Part shown: piece by piece, positions 1-5,617 of the stretch | How the letters are laid out: each line of letters opens with the position of its first letter | How positions within the stretch are numbered: position 1 is the stretch's first letter | Assembly (NCBI GenBank): GCA_017383945.1 | Contig: JAFNUQ010000127.1 | Span: 1 to 5,617 of the forward strand | DNA length: 5,617 nt | Source: Bacteroidales bacterium | GTDB lineage: Bacteria; Bacteroidota; Bacteroidia; Bacteroidales; UBA932 | Direction of reading: 5' to 3' | Position numbers and translations under genes: made by a program | The notes under the pieces: model-generated | Seen by the model: the letters and a program-made list of their open reading frames with translations, nothing else | What the model was told of the DNA's origin: nothing | Databases searched by the model: none

Positions 1-1
1 G

Positions 2-1462
2 AATATCGCCAATGTCCTAGTCTATGGCACAGGCGAGAAGTCGGCTTCAACTATCGCTCGCCTCTCGCAGTCCCCTCATTATCACGTGGTTGGTTTCCTC
101 TCAGAGGAGTCTTCGGAGAGAAGTATGACCCTTGCGGATCATCCTGTGTTCTATTACCAGGATATGGAAGATCTCGAGACTATCATTGCTGAAAATCAGA
201 TTGACGCTATACTCTTTGCTACAGAAAAAGAGGCTACAGAAAAGCAGGATACTTTGCTTCAGTTTGCTGCTGACAAGCACATCAAGGTGTTCCTGACTCC
301 TACAATTGACGAGATTGTGGGTGGTAAGCTCATCAGAGGTCACGTCCGTGAGATCAAGATCGAGGACCTTCTCGGTAGAGACGAGATCAAGATTTCGATG
401 GACCACATTATTGCCCGCTTCCAGGGTAAGGTGGTGATGGTGACCGGTGCTGCTGGTTCTATAGGATCTGAGCTATGCCGTCAGCTTGCAACCTTCGGAG
501 TGAAGCAGCTTGTCCTATTTGACAACGCAGAGACTCCTATGCACAATATTCGCCTCGAGCTTGAGCAGAGGTTCCCAGAGCTAAATTTCGTGCCTGTGAT
601 TGGTGATGTCAGAAACAATCGTAGGCTCGATTTTGCGTTCAGGACCTTCCGTCCGCAGGTGGTTTTCCACGCGGCAGCCTACAAGCATGTGCCGATGATG
701 GAGGAAAATCCTTGCGAGGCTGTGATGGTCAATGTGCACGGCTCCCGCAATGTGGCTGACAAGTGTATCGCCTACGATGTGGAGAGGATGGTGATGGTGT
801 CGACTGACAAGGCTGTCAATCCGACCAACATTATGGGCTGCACTAAGAGGCTTGCAGAGATCTATGTCCAGAGCTGCGGCAAGGCTATCGAGGCTGGCAC
901 CAAGCAGGGTAAGACTCAGTTTGTGACCACTCGTTTCGGTAATGTTTTGGGCTCAAACGGCTCGGTTATTCCTCGCTTCCGCGAGCAGATTCTGGCTGGT
1001 GGTCCTGTGACTGTGACCCATCCTGAGATTAACCGCTTCTTTATGACCATCCCAGAGGCTTGCCGCCTTGTGATGGAGGCTGCTACTCTTCCTGTCGAGA
1101 ACCGCATCTGTGTGTTTGATATGGGTGAGTCAGTCAAGATCGATACTCTTGCGAGAAGAATGATCCGCCTTGCAGGCTTTGAGCCTGATAAGGATATTAT
1201 GATTGAATATACTGGTCTCCGTCCTGGAGAGAAACTATACGAAGAAGTCCTCTCTACCAAAGAGAACACACTCCCGACCTCACACGACCGTATCCGCATC
1301 GCAAGTGTGCGTGATTACGATTATGAGAAGATTTCTGCTGAGTTTGACGAGATTGCAGAGCTCTCAAGAAATGTGGAGATTGAGAAGACTGTTCAGTTGA
1401 TGAAGGCCATTGTACCTGAGTTCAAGAGCAAGAACTCAGTGTATGAGAAATATGATAAATAG
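2..1462 (+). CDS. UDP-sugar 4,6-dehydratase / epimerase of the CapD-WbpM-PglF type (5' partial)
   Basis: The frame is open to the left edge from base 2, so the gene is 5'-truncated by the window; the GTG at 86 is internal. Residues are counted from base 2. A first nucleotide-binding-like domain starts with the glycine motif YGTG (8-11). The linker IEDLLGRDEI (120-129) is typical of the family. The main Rossmann domain carries GAAGSIG (149-155) for NAD(P), then STDK (267-270) and M278-x3-K282, followed by TGLRPGEKLYEE (404-415). The usual YxxxK tyrosine is replaced by Met, as in long-form WbpM/PglF enzymes, where the adjacent Asp-Lys serves catalysis. Full-length relatives have about 600-650 residues with N-terminal membrane helices; 486 are seen here. 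The likely reaction is 4,6-dehydration of UDP-GlcNAc (or a related UDP-sugar) to a 4-keto-6-deoxy sugar at the inner membrane, feeding capsule or O-antigen sugars. Family assignment is secure; the exact substrate is not. Confidence 0.93.
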   Translation, partial: NIANVLVYGTGEKSASTIARLSQSPHYHVVGFLSEESSERSMTLADHPVFYYQDMEDLETIIAENQIDAILFATEKEATEKQDTLLQFAADKHIKVFLTPTIDEIVGGKLIRGHVREIKIEDLLGRDEIKISMDHIIARFQGKVVMVTGAAGSIGSELCRQLATFGVKQLVLFDNAETPMHNIRLELEQRFPELNFVPVIGDVRNNRRLDFAFRTFRPQVVFHAAAYKHVPMMEENPCEAVMVNVHGSRNVADKCIAYDVERMVMVSTDKAVNPTNIMGCTKRLAEIYVQSCGKAIEAGTKQGKTQFVTTRFGNVLGSNGSVIPRFREQILAGGPVTVTHPEINRFFMTIPEACRLVMEAATLPVENRICVFDMGESVKIDTLARRMIRLAGFEPDKDIMIEYTGLRPGEKLYEEVLSTKENTLPTSHDRIRIASVRDYDYEKISAEFDEIAELSRNVEIEKTVQLMKAIVPEFKSKNSVYEKYDK

Positions 1463-1463
1463 G

Positions 1464-1502
1464 GCAGCAACAAGGTAGTTTTTATACTATCTTTGTTGCT
1501 GC
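1464..1502 (+). terminator. Strong stem-loop directly after the dehydratase gene, probable intrinsic terminator
   Basis: The arms are 1464-1479 and 1486-1502, with a six-base loop (TTTTAT). Ten pairs at the base (GCAGCAACAA with TTGTTGCTGC) and six above (GGTAGT with ACTATC, one G-U) are separated by a single bulged T at 1492. The hairpin begins one base after the TAG stop. It is followed by TCAATTTTAT, a weak U-rich tract, so termination is plausible but may be incomplete. It could instead act as an attenuator if the antiterminator operon is transcribed from upstream. The stem is seen directly; the function is inferred. Confidence 0.6.
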
Positions 1503-1513
1503 TCAATTTTATC

Positions 1514-1542
1514 CGCCCTACTGCCTTTTCGGTGGTGGGGTG
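1514..1542 (+). promoter_or_regulatory. Second leader stem-loop upstream of the antiterminator gene
   Basis: Bases 1514-1525 pair with 1531-1542 over 12 consecutive positions around the five-base loop TTTTC. Four of the pairs are G-U, so the structure is an RNA stem and not a DNA palindrome. No U-tract follows, which argues against a simple terminator. It lies about 28 bases before the antiterminator start codon. In Bacteroides, UpxY proteins need the untranslated leader of their own operon to act, so this stem is a candidate pause or recruitment element. That role is inference. I found no convincing Bacteroidota promoter (TTTG, then TAnnTTTG) in 1463-1570. Confidence 0.35.
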
Positions 1543-1570
1543 AACCAAGATAGTACCCTGAGATTTAGCG

Positions 1571-2113
1571 ATGCCTGAAGAGAAGAAGCAGTGGTTTGCG
1601 ATGCGAGCCTACAAAAAAGAGAAACAAGCGGAAGAAGCCATCTCTGCTTTTGCACCTCTGGACTGCTTTGTGGCAAAGCAATTTGTTCTCCGTACCTACC
1701 ACGGCAAGAAGCATAGGGTGGTGGTGCCGCTGATTCCGAGTCTGGTCTTTGTCTACGGCAAGAAGAGCGACGTTCAGCGATTTAAGGCAGTGCACACCTA
1801 CCTTCAGTACATCAGCACAGGCGGCTACGTGGAGGCAAAAGGCCCGCTCGTCGTGCCTGAAAAGCAGATGCAGGACTTTATCAAGGTAGCTCAGCAATAT
1901 GAGTCTGACATCCACTATTACACTCCAGGCGAGGTTGCTCTGGTCAAGGGCAGCAAGGTAAAGATCCTCGGAGGAGTGTTTGAAGGAGTGGTCGGTACTC
2001 TCTTGGAAGACAAGCAAGCCGGAGACAAGAAGGTCCTCGTGAGCCTCCCCGGCAATCTCGGTTCAATTTCAACCACAAGCATCGAGTCAGAACTGCTTGA
2101 GGTGGTGGAGTAG
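1571..2113 (+). CDS. upxY: UpxY-family transcription antiterminator (NusG/RfaH paralogue)
   Basis: This 180-residue protein has the two-domain NusG plan. The N-terminal domain begins WFAMRA (8-13) and includes VPLIPSLVFVY (52-62), the core that contacts RNA polymerase in NusG proteins. VPEKQMQDF (95-103) leads into the linker. The C-terminal KOW domain is VKGSKVKILGGVFEGVVGTL (125-144). Length and architecture match the specialised NusG paralogues that head Bacteroides capsule operons, where they suppress premature termination within their own long operon. ATG 1571 is the first start after an in-frame TGA at 1559-1561; no Shine-Dalgarno site is visible, as is usual in this phylum. The gene ends five bases before rmlC, so it is most likely co-transcribed with the rhamnose genes. 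No UpxZ-like inhibitor gene follows, unlike in the Bacteroides fragilis arrangement. A housekeeping NusG is less likely, since that gene normally sits beside secE and ribosomal protein genes. Confidence 0.9.
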   Translation: MPEEKKQWFAMRAYKKEKQAEEAISAFAPLDCFVAKQFVLRTYHGKKHRVVVPLIPSLVFVYGKKSDVQRFKAVHTYLQYISTGGYVEAKGPLVVPEKQMQDFIKVAQQYESDIHYYTPGEVALVKGSKVKILGGVFEGVVGTLLEDKQAGDKKVLVSLPGNLGSISTTSIESELLEVVE

Positions 2114-2118
2114 AAGCT

Positions 2119-2688
2119 ATGGAAATTATTAAAACAAATATTGAAGGTCCGGTTATAATAGAGCCCAAAATTTTTGGCGACGCTCGAGGATATTTCTTTG
2201 AAAGTTTTTCTCAGAGGGAGTTTGACGAGAAGGTAAGGCCCATCAAGTTTGTTCAGGATAATGAGAGTAAGAGCTGTTACGGAGTTGTGCGTGGTCTGCA
2301 CTTCCAGACAGGAAAGTATGCACAGAGCAAGCTCTTGAGAGTGGTGACAGGTCGAGTGTTGGATGTTGTGGTGGACATTCGCAAGGGCAGTCCTACTTTT
2401 GGAAAGTCTGTCGTTGGAGAGCTTTCTGAAGAAAACCATCGCTTGTTTTTTGTGCCACGAGGCTTTGCACACGGATTTGCTGTGTTGAGTAAAGAGGCGA
2501 TATTTCAGTATAAGTGTGATAACTTTTATACTCCTTCTGCTGAGGGTGCCATCGCTTGGAATGATCCTGCGCTTGGCATAGATTGGCAGATTCCGGCAGA
2601 AAAGGTAATTCTTTCAGAGAAGGATAAGCATCATCCTTTGCTTGCGGATGCTCCTTGGCTCTTTGATTATAACGAGGATTTGTATTAG
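2119..2688 (+). CDS. rmlC: dTDP-4-dehydrorhamnose 3,5-epimerase
   Basis: RmlC (RfbC) epimerises C3 and C5 of dTDP-4-keto-6-deoxyglucose, the third step of dTDP-L-rhamnose synthesis, in the cytoplasm. The 189 residues match the usual length of about 180-190 for this dimeric cupin. Family marks in order are FGDARGYFFESF (19-30), the catalytic histidine in RGLHFQ (His61), the substrate-contacting SKLLRVVTG (70-78), DIRKGSPTFG (86-95), VPRGFAHGF (112-120) and the catalytic tyrosine in YKCDNFYTP (Tyr131). The protein ends in the expected acidic tail. The start follows the antiterminator stop by five bases (AAGCT) and the stop precedes rmlD by two, so it is the first enzyme gene of a tight operon. 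All active-site residues I can place are present. Confidence 0.96.
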   Translation: MEIIKTNIEGPVIIEPKIFGDARGYFFESFSQREFDEKVRPIKFVQDNESKSCYGVVRGLHFQTGKYAQSKLLRVVTGRVLDVVVDIRKGSPTFGKSVVGELSEENHRLFFVPRGFAHGFAVLSKEAIFQYKCDNFYTPSAEGAIAWNDPALGIDWQIPAEKVILSEKDKHHPLLADAPWLFDYNEDLY

Positions 2689-2690
2689 CA

Positions 2691-3575
2691 ATGAATATTC
2701 TGGTTACAGGCGCAGCAGGGCAGCTCGGTAGAGAGATGCAGATAGTGGCAGTAGAAAGTGCTGATCACTACATCTTTACTGATGTCTGTGAAGGATATGA
2801 GCAGCTGGATATAACCGATGTCGATGCTGTTAGGAAGTTTGTTGCTGACAGGCAGATTGAGGTGATTGTCAACTGCGCTGCCTGGACTAATGTGGATGCG
2901 GCAGAAGCGCCAGAAAATAGAGATGCTGTAATGGCATTGAATGCTTCTGCGCCAGCCAATCTGGCACGTGTGATGAAAGAGGTTTCAGGACTATTGGTGC
3001 ACATCTCGACTGATTATGTCTTTGGGGCAGAGGTTTATAATACACCTTGCACAGAAACCATGTCAGGCACGCCGACGGGCGTATACGGGAATTCTAAGCT
3101 GATGGGCGAAAAGGCTGTCGTTGAGTCTGGCTGTAATCACTTGATTATCCGCACAGCATGGCTTTATAGTGAATTTGGAAAGAACTTCGTAAAGACAATG
3201 CTCAAGTTGACTTCTGAGCGTCCTCAAGTAAAGGTTGTGTTTGATCAGGTGGGCACTCCAACCTATGCTCTAGACCTCGCGAGAGCGATTTATGAGATTG
3301 TTGACGGTCGCAAGTATGTAGGTAAGCAGGGTATCTATCACTATAGCAATGAAGGTGTGTGTAGCTGGTATGACTTTGCTCGTGCGATAGCTGGTTATGC
3401 CGGAAATGATTTGTGCTTGATTGAGCCTTGCGCTAGCGTTGACTTCCCATCGCCAGTCAAGAGACCTGCATATAGCGTCCTTGACAAAAAGAAAATTAAA
3501 GAAACTTTTGGTGTTAAAGTCCCATATTGGACTGATAGCCTGAAGACTTGTATTGATAATCTATCAAATAGTTAA
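2691..3575 (+). CDS. rmlD: dTDP-4-dehydrorhamnose reductase
   Basis: RmlD (RfbD) reduces dTDP-4-keto-L-rhamnose to dTDP-L-rhamnose with NAD(P)H, the last step of the pathway. It is an extended short-chain dehydrogenase of typical length (294 residues). Visible are the cofactor loop GAAGQLG (7-13), NCAAWTNVDAAE (61-72), the catalytic STDYVF (106-111), the YxxxK pair Tyr132/Lys136, RTAWLY (154-159), DQVGTPTYALDLA (185-197) and the C-terminal substrate-binding RPAYSVLDKKK (258-268). The ATG lies two bases after the rmlC stop, and rmlA begins three bases after its own stop. It is complete, with no sign of damage. Confidence 0.96.
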   Translation: MNILVTGAAGQLGREMQIVAVESADHYIFTDVCEGYEQLDITDVDAVRKFVADRQIEVIVNCAAWTNVDAAEAPENRDAVMALNASAPANLARVMKEVSGLLVHISTDYVFGAEVYNTPCTETMSGTPTGVYGNSKLMGEKAVVESGCNHLIIRTAWLYSEFGKNFVKTMLKLTSERPQVKVVFDQVGTPTYALDLARAIYEIVDGRKYVGKQGIYHYSNEGVCSWYDFARAIAGYAGNDLCLIEPCASVDFPSPVKRPAYSVLDKKKIKETFGVKVPYWTDSLKTCIDNLSNS

Positions 3576-3578
3576 TAT

Positions 3579-4493
3579 ATGAAAGGAATTGTACTTGCCG
3601 GAGGTAGTGGTACTCGTCTGTATCCGATTACTAAGGGAATCAGCAAACAATTGATGCCGATTTATGATAAACCGATGGTTTATTATCCTATTTCAGTTTT
3701 GATGTTGGCTGGTATTAGGGATATTTTGATAATTTCTACACCACATGATCTTCCTGGTTTTAAGAGACTTCTTGGGGATGGAAGCGATTATGGCGTGAAC
3801 TTTACATACGCCGAGCAGCCCTCACCGGATGGACTTGCACAGGCTTTTACTATTGGTGCTGATTTCATTGGTGACGATGCGGCGTGTCTCGTGCTTGGAG
3901 ATAATATCTTCTATGGTTCAGGTTTTACAGATATGCTCAAGGAGGCTGCGCGAGCTGCTGAGGAGGATAGTAAGGCGACAATATTTGGCTATTGGGTAAA
4001 TGATCCGGAGCGCTATGGTGTTGCAGAATTTGACAAGGAAGGCAATTGTCTCAGCATCGAAGAGAAACCTAAGGATCCGAAGAGCAACTATGCGGTTCCT
4101 GGTCTTTACTTCTATCCAAATAAGGTCGTAGAAGTTGCAAAGAATATCAAACCATCTGCTCGTGGAGAGTATGAAATCACAACAGTCAATCAGGTATTCC
4201 TTGAGGCAAAAGAACTTCAGGTTCAGACTCTCGGAAGAGGGTTTGCGTGGCTTGATACCGGTACACACGATTCGCTTTCAGAGGCATCTACTTTTGTAGA
4301 AGTTATTGAGAAACGACAGGGTCTTAAGATTGCGTGCCTTGAGGCTATTGCCTACCGCAGAGGTTGGATCACCGAGGAGCGCATGCGTGAACTCGCTCAG
4401 CCGATGATTAAGAACCAGTATGGCCAATACCTTCTTCAAGTAATTGACGAGAAGAAGCGTGAGATAGATTCAGACACATTAGCAAAGAGATAG
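3579..4493 (+). CDS. rmlA: Glucose-1-phosphate thymidylyltransferase
   Basis: RmlA (RfbA) joins glucose-1-phosphate and dTTP to give dTDP-glucose and pyrophosphate, the first and normally feedback-regulated step of the pathway. The nucleotidyltransferase signature [11 protein letters not shown] (8-18) is followed by [12 protein letters not shown] (22-33), [12 protein letters not shown] (79-90), LGDNIFYG (106-113, with metal-binding Asp108), EEKP (161-164) and [12 protein letters not shown] (222-233, with the second metal ligand Asp226). At 304 residues it is slightly longer than the roughly 290 of well-known homologues; the surplus is a charged C-terminal tail after about residue 290. It begins three bases after rmlD and ends two bases before rmlB. 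The gene is complete and its catalytic residues are intact. Confidence 0.96.
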   Translation: MKGIVLAGGSGTRLYPITKGISKQLMPIYDKPMVYYPISVLMLAGIRDILIISTPHDLPGFKRLLGDGSDYGVNFTYAEQPSPDGLAQAFTIGADFIGDDAACLVLGDNIFYGSGFTDMLKEAARAAEEDSKATIFGYWVNDPERYGVAEFDKEGNCLSIEEKPKDPKSNYAVPGLYFYPNKVVEVAKNIKPSARGEYEITTVNQVFLEAKELQVQTLGRGFAWLDTGTHDSLSEASTFVEVIEKRQGLKIACLEAIAYRRGWITEERMRELAQPMIKNQYGQYLLQVIDEKKREIDSDTLAKR

Positions 4494-4495
4494 AA

Positions 4496-5317
4496 ATGAA
4501 AAGAAATATAGTAATCACCGGTGGTGCCGGTTTTATTGGCTCACACGTAGTCCGATTGTTTGTTAACAGGTATCCGGAGTATAATATCATAAACCTTGAC
4601 AAGCTTACCTATGCGGGTAACTTGGCAAACCTTAAAGATGTTGAGGATGAGCCAAACTACAAGTTTGTTAAGATGGATATCTGCGACTTCGAGGCTTTCT
4701 ATCAATTGATGCAGGATGAGAAGATTGATGGTATCATTCACCTTGCAGCTGAGAGTCACGTTGACCGCTCAATCAAGGATCCTTTCACATTTGCCAAGAC
4801 AAACGTAATGGGTACCCTCAGTTTATTGCAGGCAGCGAAGCTCTATTGGGAGAGCCTTCCAGAGAAGTATGAGGGCAAGAGATTTTATCACATCTCTACA
4901 GATGAGGTCTATGGTGCATTAAAGATGAACCACCCGGAGGGCATCGAACCTCCGTTCAAGACTGTAGCATCTTCAGAAGGTCATAAGGCATATGGCGATG
5001 AGTTCTTCTATGAAACAACAAAGTATAATCCTCATTCGCCATATAGTGCAGCGAAGGCTTCTTCAGACCACTTTGTGCGTGCATACCACGACACCTACGG
5101 CATGCCGACTATCGTGACAAACTGCTCAAACAACTACGGTCCTTACCAGTTCCCTGAGAAGTTGATTCCGTTGTTCATAAATAACATTCGCCATCGCAAA
5201 CCGCTTCCTGTTTATGGCAAGGGGGAAAACGTCCGCGATTGGCTTTATGTTGAGGATCATGCTAGAGCAATTGATGTGATTTTCCATGAGGTACCCCAAC
5301 AATTCTACCTCAACTAA
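4496..5317 (+). CDS. rmlB: dTDP-glucose 4,6-dehydratase, truncated at the C-terminus
   Basis: RmlB (RfbB) converts dTDP-glucose to dTDP-4-keto-6-deoxyglucose using tightly bound NAD. Seen here are GGAGFIG (9-15), [13 protein letters not shown] (34-46), [12 protein letters not shown] (82-93), the catalytic triad Thr135-Asp136-Glu137 in STDEVYG, Tyr183/Lys187 in [23 protein letters not shown] (209-226) and [16 protein letters not shown] (245-260). The segment between STDEVYG and YSAAK is long, as in Bacteroidales homologues. The protein reaches only 273 residues, against about 350-380 in the family. Family-like sequence stops at Glu265 (codon 5288-5290), after which eight unrelated residues and TAA follow. 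The missing part normally holds the YNIGG and nucleotide-binding segments, so activity is doubtful. The cause is a junction at about 5290, either a genuine rearrangement or an assembly artefact. It could equally be called a pseudogene. Confidence 0.9.
   Translation: MKRNIVITGGAGFIGSHVVRLFVNRYPEYNIINLDKLTYAGNLANLKDVEDEPNYKFVKMDICDFEAFYQLMQDEKIDGIIHLAAESHVDRSIKDPFTFAKTNVMGTLSLLQAAKLYWESLPEKYEGKRFYHISTDEVYGALKMNHPEGIEPPFKTVASSEGHKAYGDEFFYETTKYNPHSPYSAAKASSDHFVRAYHDTYGMPTIVTNCSNNYGPYQFPEKLIPLFINNIRHRKPLPVYGKGENVRDWLYVEDHARAIDVIFHEVPQQFYLN
5287..5312. repeat. Inverted repeat spanning the rmlB junction
   Basis: TGAGGTA at 5287-5293 is matched by its exact reverse complement TACCTCA at 5306-5312, with 12 bases between. 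The left arm straddles the point where rmlB homology ends, so the repeat may be a recombination site, the end of an inserted element, or chance. Confidence 0.4.
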
Positions 5318-5339
5318 TTGATACTCAATACAATATAGC

Positions 5340-5349
5340 TGCTTAAGCA
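5340..5349. repeat. Ten-base perfect palindrome
   Basis: TGCTTAAGCA reads the same on both strands. It lies about 50 bases beyond the rmlB junction in otherwise gene-free DNA. No function can be assigned; a protein-binding half-site pair or chance are both possible. Confidence 0.35.
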
Positions 5350-5351
5350 AC

Positions 5352-5480
5352 TCATTCGCTCAACAATCGCAAAAGTGACGTAGAAAACGGACAAGATTGG
5401 AAACTTTTGCAACGTGGCAACGGCATTATAAAGACCGCCAAAAACAATAAATAAAACAACCTTGGTTGTGCGTGTAACAT
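5352..5480 (-). CDS. Possible small hydrophobic protein, 42 codons, unrecognised
   Basis: An ATG at 5480 opens a 42-codon minus-strand frame ending in TGA. The product would have a short basic N-terminus, a hydrophobic stretch at residues 8-22 (LFYLLFLAVFIMPLP), then Arg-Cys (Cys24) and a Ser/Leu-rich tail. This resembles a lone membrane segment or the start of a signal peptide, but it lacks a proper lipobox. A weak promoter-like TATCTTGC lies about 45 bases upstream. A frame this short arises easily by chance, T-rich DNA encodes hydrophobic residues by default, and I recognise no family, so this is only a candidate. Confidence 0.18.
   Translation of the reverse strand: MLHAQPRLFYLLFLAVFIMPLPRCKSFQSCPFSTSLLRLLSE
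5369..5410. repeat. Eight-base inverted repeat with a 26-base spacer
   Basis: GCAAAAGT at 5369-5376 and ACTTTTGC at 5403-5410 are exact reverse complements. No T-tract follows on either strand, so a terminator is unlikely. The pair lies within the possible minus-strand small frame. Confidence 0.4.
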
Positions 5481-5493
5481 AGGTCGGTTGTGC
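5456..5493. repeat. Clustered GGTTGT repeats (inverted and direct)
   Basis: ACAACC (5456-5461) and GGTTGT (5464-5469) form an inverted pair around TT. GGTTGTGC then occurs twice in direct orientation, at 5464-5471 and 5486-5493, a spacing of two helical turns (22 bases). Such spacing suits an operator or recombinase-binding site, but nothing else supports that role. Confidence 0.4.
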
Positions 5494-5617
5494 AACTTAA
5501 CAGCACTTTTCAACCCAAACGCACCGCAAGATACAAATAATTTTTAAAGCAAAACACAGCGTTTCACAAAACACGGAAGAATTTCCAAGAAACCGAACGC
5601 ACCCGAACACAAGTGTC

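Larger units (their letters stand above)
5291..5617. other. Unrelated DNA beyond the rmlB junction, with no convincing gene
   Basis: From about 5291 the sequence no longer resembles rmlB in any forward frame, and stops interrupt all six frames at short intervals. The + strand becomes richer in A and C and poorer in G than the rml genes, which suggests that the natural sense strand here is the minus strand. The stretch holds several short inverted and direct repeats, listed separately, and one 42-codon minus-strand frame. At 5526-5533 the minus strand reads TATCTTGC, close to the Bacteroidota -7 element TAnnTTTG. A TTTG lies 16 bases upstream of it (+ strand 5550-5553), closer than the usual spacing of about 19-21, so the promoter is weak at best. 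The segment could be the edge of a mobile or repeated element, an intergenic region brought in by rearrangement, or a mis-joined contig end. Confidence 0.55.

Noticed and set aside
86..88. GTG as the start codon of the first gene
   Set aside because: The same frame is open to base 2 and encodes a family-like glycine motif (YGTG) before this codon, so the gene begins upstream of the window.
916..1299. 127-codon minus-strand frame within the dehydratase gene
   Set aside because: Antisense to conserved catalytic segments, with an Arg/Ser-rich composition typical of shadow frames.
1503..1570. Bacteroidota promoter for the antiterminator operon
   Set aside because: A TTTG occurs at 1492-1495, but nothing close to TAnnTTTG lies at the right distance downstream; only unrelated GC-rich stem sequence is there.
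1565..2017. 150-codon minus-strand frame opposite the antiterminator gene
   Set aside because: It lies antisense to a well-supported gene, has no recognisable domain and is explained by the codon pattern of the opposite strand.
1918..2472. 184-codon minus-strand frame across the upxY/rmlC boundary
   Set aside because: It overlaps two conserved genes on the other strand, shows no family motif and has no plausible promoter; a shadow frame.
5126..5350. 74-codon minus-strand frame crossing the rmlB junction
   Set aside because: Most of it is antisense to conserved rmlB sequence and its start is a TTG; the part beyond the junction is only about 20 codons with no recognised family.
5288..5400. 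Simple frameshift in rmlB
   Set aside because: I translated all three forward frames after 5290; none gives the expected YNIGG or nucleotide-binding C-terminal sequence.
5369..5410. Intrinsic terminator for the rml operon
   Set aside because: The stem is only eight pairs around a 26-base loop and no T-run follows on either strand.

Overview
The window reads as a surface-polysaccharide locus from a member of the Bacteroidota, most likely Bacteroidales (a Prevotella/Segatella- or Bacteroides-like genome). The main reasons are a UpxY-family NusG-like antiterminator gene placed directly in front of sugar-nucleotide genes, a dTDP-glucose dehydratase with the extra segment I associate with Bacteroidales RmlB proteins, and the lack of recognisable Shine-Dalgarno sites before the genes. 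This assignment is inference from gene content; no rRNA or other marker gene is present.

Layout, all genes on the + strand. (i) 2-1462: the 3' three quarters or so of a long-form CapD/WbpM/PglF-type UDP-sugar 4,6-dehydratase. Its membrane-spanning N-terminus lies off the left edge. (ii) 1463-1570: a 108-bp gap with a strong terminator-like stem-loop, a second stem-loop and a possible competing 9-bp pairing. (iii) 1571-2113: the UpxY-like antiterminator. (iv) 2119-5290: rmlC, rmlD, rmlA and rmlB in that order, separated by only 2-5 bases, so almost certainly one operon. (v) 5291-5617: unrelated DNA with no convincing gene on either strand.

The four rml products together would convert glucose-1-phosphate plus dTTP to dTDP-L-rhamnose (RmlA, RmlB, RmlC, RmlD in reaction order), a donor for capsule, O-antigen or exopolysaccharide glycosyltransferases. 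The first gene would feed a second deoxy-sugar branch, and the antiterminator would let RNA polymerase read through the long polysaccharide operon.

The clearest anomaly is at about 5290. The rmlB reading frame matches its family up to Glu265 and then changes abruptly into eight unrelated residues and a stop, losing roughly the last 100 residues. None of the three forward frames beyond that point restores the family sequence, so this is a rearrangement, insertion or assembly junction and not a simple frameshift. The second point of interest is the structured leader before the antiterminator gene. I saw no CRISPR array, tRNA, rRNA or transposase gene.
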